Below are positions 61,220-64,000 of a DNA stretch of 64,000 nt, piece after piece (positions within the stretch are counted from its first letter, which is position 1; each line of letters begins with the position of its first letter). The DNA comes from Janibacter limosus. GTDB lineage: Bacteria > Actinomycetota > Actinomycetes > Actinomycetales > Dermatophilaceae. The DNA lies in the NCBI RefSeq assembly GCF_004295485.1, contig NZ_CP036164.1, positions 3,348,001 to 3,412,000 on the forward strand, read 5' to 3'. The translations under genes were made by a program, and so were the position numbers. The notes beneath the pieces were generated by a model. That model saw only the letters and a list, made by a program, of their open reading frames with translations, ran no database searches and was not told where the DNA came from.

Positions 61220-61810
61220 GTGGGCTCCCAGCAGGACCGGCCGGCACCGGGGCGACGCGACCCCGAGGGGCGTCGTCGCGCGATCATCGCGGCCGCCGCC
61301 GAGCTCATCGTCGAGGGTGGCGCCGCGTCGATCACCCATCGCGCAGTCGCCGCGCGGGCCGAGGTCTCACTCGGCTCGACGACGCAGTACTTCACCTCCC
61401 TGGACGAGCTGCGCGAGGCCGCGCTGCAGGCTCTCGCCGAGGACGTCGACGTCGACCTGGCGCGGGTCGCAGACCAGATCCTGCCGCTCGAGTCCGCGCC
61501 CGAGCGGTTCGCCGCAGTGATGCACGAGTTCCTCACCGACACCCGGCAGGTCCGCGCCGAGATCGAGCTCATGGGGTCCGGCATGACCGACCCTCGTCTG
61601 CGCGACATCGCCCGTCGGTGGACCGATCGGCTCACCGAGATCCTCACCGAGCACGTCGGCCGGGAGGCAGCGGAAGCCATCGCGGTGTACCTCGACGGCG
61701 TGACCCTCCACGCCGGCCTGCACGACGAGCCGATCCCCGCCGACGCCATGGCCCGCACCCTCCGAGCCCTCATGACCATCCCCCCGAGCGAAGGGAGTGA
61801 CCCCCGATGA
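61220..61810 (+). CDS. TetR-family repressor of the adjacent MFS pump
   Basis: This 196-aa regulator has the HTH at residues about 15-60 (RRRAIIAAAAELIVEGGAASITHRAVAARAEVSLGSTTQYF) and a helical ligand domain for the rest. Start at GTG 61220 after ribosome site ggagga; the longer frame upstream crosses the operator and is shadow. Its stop overlaps the DHA2 transporter start (ATGA), a classic regulator-pump pair. The ligand is probably a drug or cationic compound. Confidence 0.92.
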   Translation: MGSQQDRPAPGRRDPEGRRRAIIAAAAELIVEGGAASITHRAVAARAEVSLGSTTQYFTSLDELREAALQALAEDVDVDLARVADQILPLESAPERFAAVMHEFLTDTRQVRAEIELMGSGMTDPRLRDIARRWTDRLTEILTEHVGREAAEAIAVYLDGVTLHAGLHDEPIPADAMARTLRALMTIPPSEGSDPR

Positions 61811-63351
61811 CCACCACCCTCACGACCTCCGTGGCCGAGCCGGTGTCCACCCGCCGCGCCTGGGCTGCCGTCGCCGTCCTCAGCGCCAGCCTGCTCGTCG
61901 TCACGATGGACATGACGATCCTCAACATCGCCCTGCCGGAGATGTCCGCCGAGCTGCGGCCGACTGCCACCCAGCAGCTGTGGGTCGTCGACGTCTACTC
62001 CCTCGTCCTCGCCGGGTTGCTCGTCTCCTTCGCGGCGATCGCCGACCGGATCGGCCGCAAGCGGATGCTCATGACCGGGTACGCGATCTTCCTCGTGGCC
62101 TCGCTCCTCGTGCTCCTGGCTGACTCTGCGGAGTCCGTCATCGCCCTGCGCATCTTCTTGGGTGTCGGCGGCGCGATGATCATGCCCAACACCCTCTCGC
62201 TCATCCGGGTGATCTTCACCGACGCGAGCAAGCGGGCGACCGCGCTGAGCATCTGGGCCGCGGTGTCCGGTCTCGGGGCGGCCGTCGGGCCCTTCGTCGG
62301 AGGCTTCCTCCTCGAGCACTTCTCCTGGCACGCGGCCTTCCTCGTCAACGTGCCGCTGATGATCGTCGCGATCATCGCCGGGCTGCTGATCCTGCCCGAG
62401 TCCAAGGTGGTCGGCGCCGGACCGTGGGACGCCCTCGCCGCAGCGCTGTCACTGGTCGGCATGGTCCTCGTGGTGTGGGCGCTGAAGGACTTCGGCAAGA
62501 AGGCGACCTTCGCCGACCCCGCCGCGCTGCTCGCCCTCGCGGTCGGCATCGGCGCCATGGTGTGGTTCGTGCTCCGCTGCCTGCGCAGCGCGCACCCGCT
62601 GCTCGACATCAGGCTCTTTCGCAACCGACCCTTCTCCGCCGGCATCATCGCGGCCCTCGGCACCACCTTCGCCATGCTCGCCGCGCTGCTGCTGCTCACC
62701 CAGTGGCTGCAGCTCGTGGACCACTCGAGCCCCATCGAGTCGGGCATCAAGCTCATCCCTGTCGCGCTAGCGGCCGCGGCCGCCTCACTCCTGGCCCCGC
62801 CGCTGGCCCACCGCATCGGTGCGCGGGCCGTCCTCGCCGGTGGCCTCGCCATGGCCGGTGTCGGCCTGCTCGTCGTCGGCTTCGGCCCCGATGTCCTGAC
62901 CTATCGCCTGGTCCTCGTCGCGATGCTCTTCGTCGGGACCGGTACGGGGTCGCTGGCCATCGCCTCGGCGATGATCATGCTCGGCTCGCCCGAGGACAAG
63001 GCCGGCAACGCAGGCGCACTCGAGGAGACCTCCTACGAGCTCGGCGGGACGCTCGGTGTGGCCGTCCTCGGCAGCATCTCGGCCCTGGTCTACAAGGACC
63101 ACCTCGCCGGCTCGAGAGTACTCGAGCAGGCCGGCCCGGAGGCCGCCCGACAGGCCCAGGACTCGCTGGGCGCGGCCACCGCCACCGCCGACCGGCTCGG
63201 GCTGCCCGCCCTCGCCCACGACGCGGGGGCCGCCTTCACCCAGTCGCTCCAGACGGCCGGCCTGGTCGGTGGGGTCCTCATGCTGGTCGTGGCGGCGACG
63301 GTCTTCGTCCTGACACCGCGCGGGACGGACATCGGGGGCACGACGCACTGA
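61807..63351 (+). CDS. DHA2-family MFS drug exporter (14 TMS, SmvA/QacA-like)
   Basis: This 514-aa transporter has about fourteen hydrophobic segments. VVTMDMTILNIALPEMS is motif D1 of DHA2 proteins, DRIGRKRMLM is motif A, and GVGGAMIMPNTLSL and AAVSGLGAAVGPFVGG give motifs B and C. SmvA/QacA-type pumps export quaternary ammonium and related cationic antimicrobials. Coupled by ATGA to the TetR gene. Substrate is inferred from family only. Confidence 0.94.
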   Translation: MTTTLTTSVAEPVSTRRAWAAVAVLSASLLVVTMDMTILNIALPEMSAELRPTATQQLWVVDVYSLVLAGLLVSFAAIADRIGRKRMLMTGYAIFLVASLLVLLADSAESVIALRIFLGVGGAMIMPNTLSLIRVIFTDASKRATALSIWAAVSGLGAAVGPFVGGFLLEHFSWHAAFLVNVPLMIVAIIAGLLILPESKVVGAGPWDALAAALSLVGMVLVVWALKDFGKKATFADPAALLALAVGIGAMVWFVLRCLRSAHPLLDIRLFRNRPFSAGIIAALGTTFAMLAALLLLTQWLQLVDHSSPIESGIKLIPVALAAAAASLLAPPLAHRIGARAVLAGGLAMAGVGLLVVGFGPDVLTYRLVLVAMLFVGTGTGSLAIASAMIMLGSPEDKAGNAGALEETSYELGGTLGVAVLGSISALVYKDHLAGSRVLEQAGPEAARQAQDSLGAATATADRLGLPALAHDAGAAFTQSLQTAGLVGGVLMLVVAATVFVLTPRGTDIGGTTH

Positions 63352-63385
63352 GCGGCTGCTCAGGGTCGCGGGTAGCGTCCCGACC

Positions 63386-64000
63386 ATGAGCAGCTCTCTC
63401 GAGCGGGCCCTGCGGGCCGCGCGCCACGACGACTCCTCCGTGCGGCAGCGGGCCGCCTTCTGGCTCGGTACCCACGGCGACGAGTCGATCGCCGAGGAGC
63501 TCGTGTCACTGCTGGTCACCGAGCCGGACTTCTACGTCCGCGAGACGCTCACGTGGGCAGTGGTGACGAGGTCGGTGAGCACCTACCCGCTGCTGGTGCA
63601 GGCGCTGGCCGACCCCGGTCCCGCCCGCGTGCAGGTGCTCCACGCCCTGAGCAAGATCCGTGAGCCGGCCTCGGTCGCCGAGATCCTGCCCTTGGCCGAC
63701 GACGAGGACGATGCGGTCGCGGCCAAGGCGTGGTGGGCGCTCGGGCGCATCGGGACCCCGGGCGCCGTCGCGGCACTCGTCGACCATCTCGGTGACGAGG
63801 ACGAGTTCCGTCGCCGAGAGCTCACTCGGGCCCTGGAGCAGGCAGGCGAGGCTGCGGTTGCCGGGCTGGCGACCAGGCTGGACGACGCGGACGCGTCCGT
63901 GCGACGGCACGCGGCCGAGGTGCTGCTGGGCATCGGTGACCCCGCTGCCCGAGTGGCCGCCCCGGCGCTCCTGCGCGTCGTCGAGCACGACGACAAGGAG
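63386..64000 (+). CDS. HEAT-repeat protein, 3' end beyond the window
   Basis: The ATG at 63386 opens a frame that stays open to the last base (205 codons) with no stop. The protein consists of HEAT/PBS-lyase-type repeats of about 30 residues: DSSVRQRAAFWLG, DFYVRETLTWAVVTR, AVAAKAWWALGRIG and ASVRRHAAEVLLGIGD. Such armadillo-like scaffolds bind proteins or form part of larger enzymes. Function cannot be set from the visible part. It follows the DHA2 pump by 35 bp. Confidence 0.85.
   Translation, partial: MSSSLERALRAARHDDSSVRQRAAFWLGTHGDESIAEELVSLLVTEPDFYVRETLTWAVVTRSVSTYPLLVQALADPGPARVQVLHALSKIREPASVAEILPLADDEDDAVAAKAWWALGRIGTPGAVAALVDHLGDEDEFRRRELTRALEQAGEAAVAGLATRLDDADASVRRHAAEVLLGIGDPAARVAAPALLRVVEHDDKE

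Overview
The window is about 70% GC DNA from an actinobacterium. Supporting traits are frequent GTG starts, 4-bp ATGA/GTGA gene overlaps, a mycothiol-dependent-type isomerase, an Lsr2-type DNA-binding domain, a DUF222/HNH gene and an HspR-like regulator. The gene style on the right half resembles Intrasporangiaceae (Janibacter-like), but that is an impression and not a measurement.

Region 1 (1-13.6 kb) is an accessory, IS-rich defence island. It starts inside a type I restriction subunit gene (hsdR), followed by a protein with a HEPN-type R-x4-H motif. Next come an IS1380-family element with exact inverted repeats and a 5-bp target duplication, a two-gene operon (unknown 686-aa protein plus GIY-YIG-like nuclease), an IS3 element with a GGGAAAA slippery site, an unknown helical protein, and a second IS3 element abutting a 5'-truncated DsbA-like gene.

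Region 2 (13.3-25 kb) handles thiol redox and metals. It holds DsbA remnant-VKOR-TlpA-CcdA, a metal-type MerR regulator divergent from an MFS pump, and a two-component system. These are followed by a copper-resistance block: SHOCT protein, multicopper oxidase, BNR lipoprotein, DUF305, Cys-rich four-helix copper storage protein and DUF1541. A shared 18-bp motif lies upstream of two of these units.

Region 3 (25.0-33.2 kb) is the most striking. It is a tightly overlapping eight-gene operon encoding the membrane arm of a complex I-like machine (NuoA, H, J, K, L, M, N homologues). No NuoC, E, F, G or I gene is present. The only soluble subunit is a NuoB/NuoD-like protein that lacks the tandem cysteines of cluster N2 and carries a long His/Met-rich insert. 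It directly follows the copper genes.

Region 4 (33.8-64 kb) looks like chromosomal backbone. It has a peptidase-ABC ATPase fusion with its permease, a small kinase, and a persulfide-response locus (CstR-like repressor, DUF302, TauE, MBL-rhodanese, with a perfect palindromic operator). It then has a DksA/TraR zinc-finger protein, Hsp20 with an HspR-like regulator, a flavin-binding protein, a DUF222/HNH gene and an IS110-family element. The rest comprises a mycothiol-dependent-type isomerase, an ERCC4-Lsr2 nuclease, a SWIM-SNF2 helicase, an acyl-CoA ligase, a possibly Fe-S-sensing regulator divergent from a doxX-folE-reductase operon, two related membrane-anchored exoproteins, a TetR-MFS drug-efflux pair and a HEAT-repeat gene running off the end. 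No tRNA, rRNA or CRISPR array was seen.
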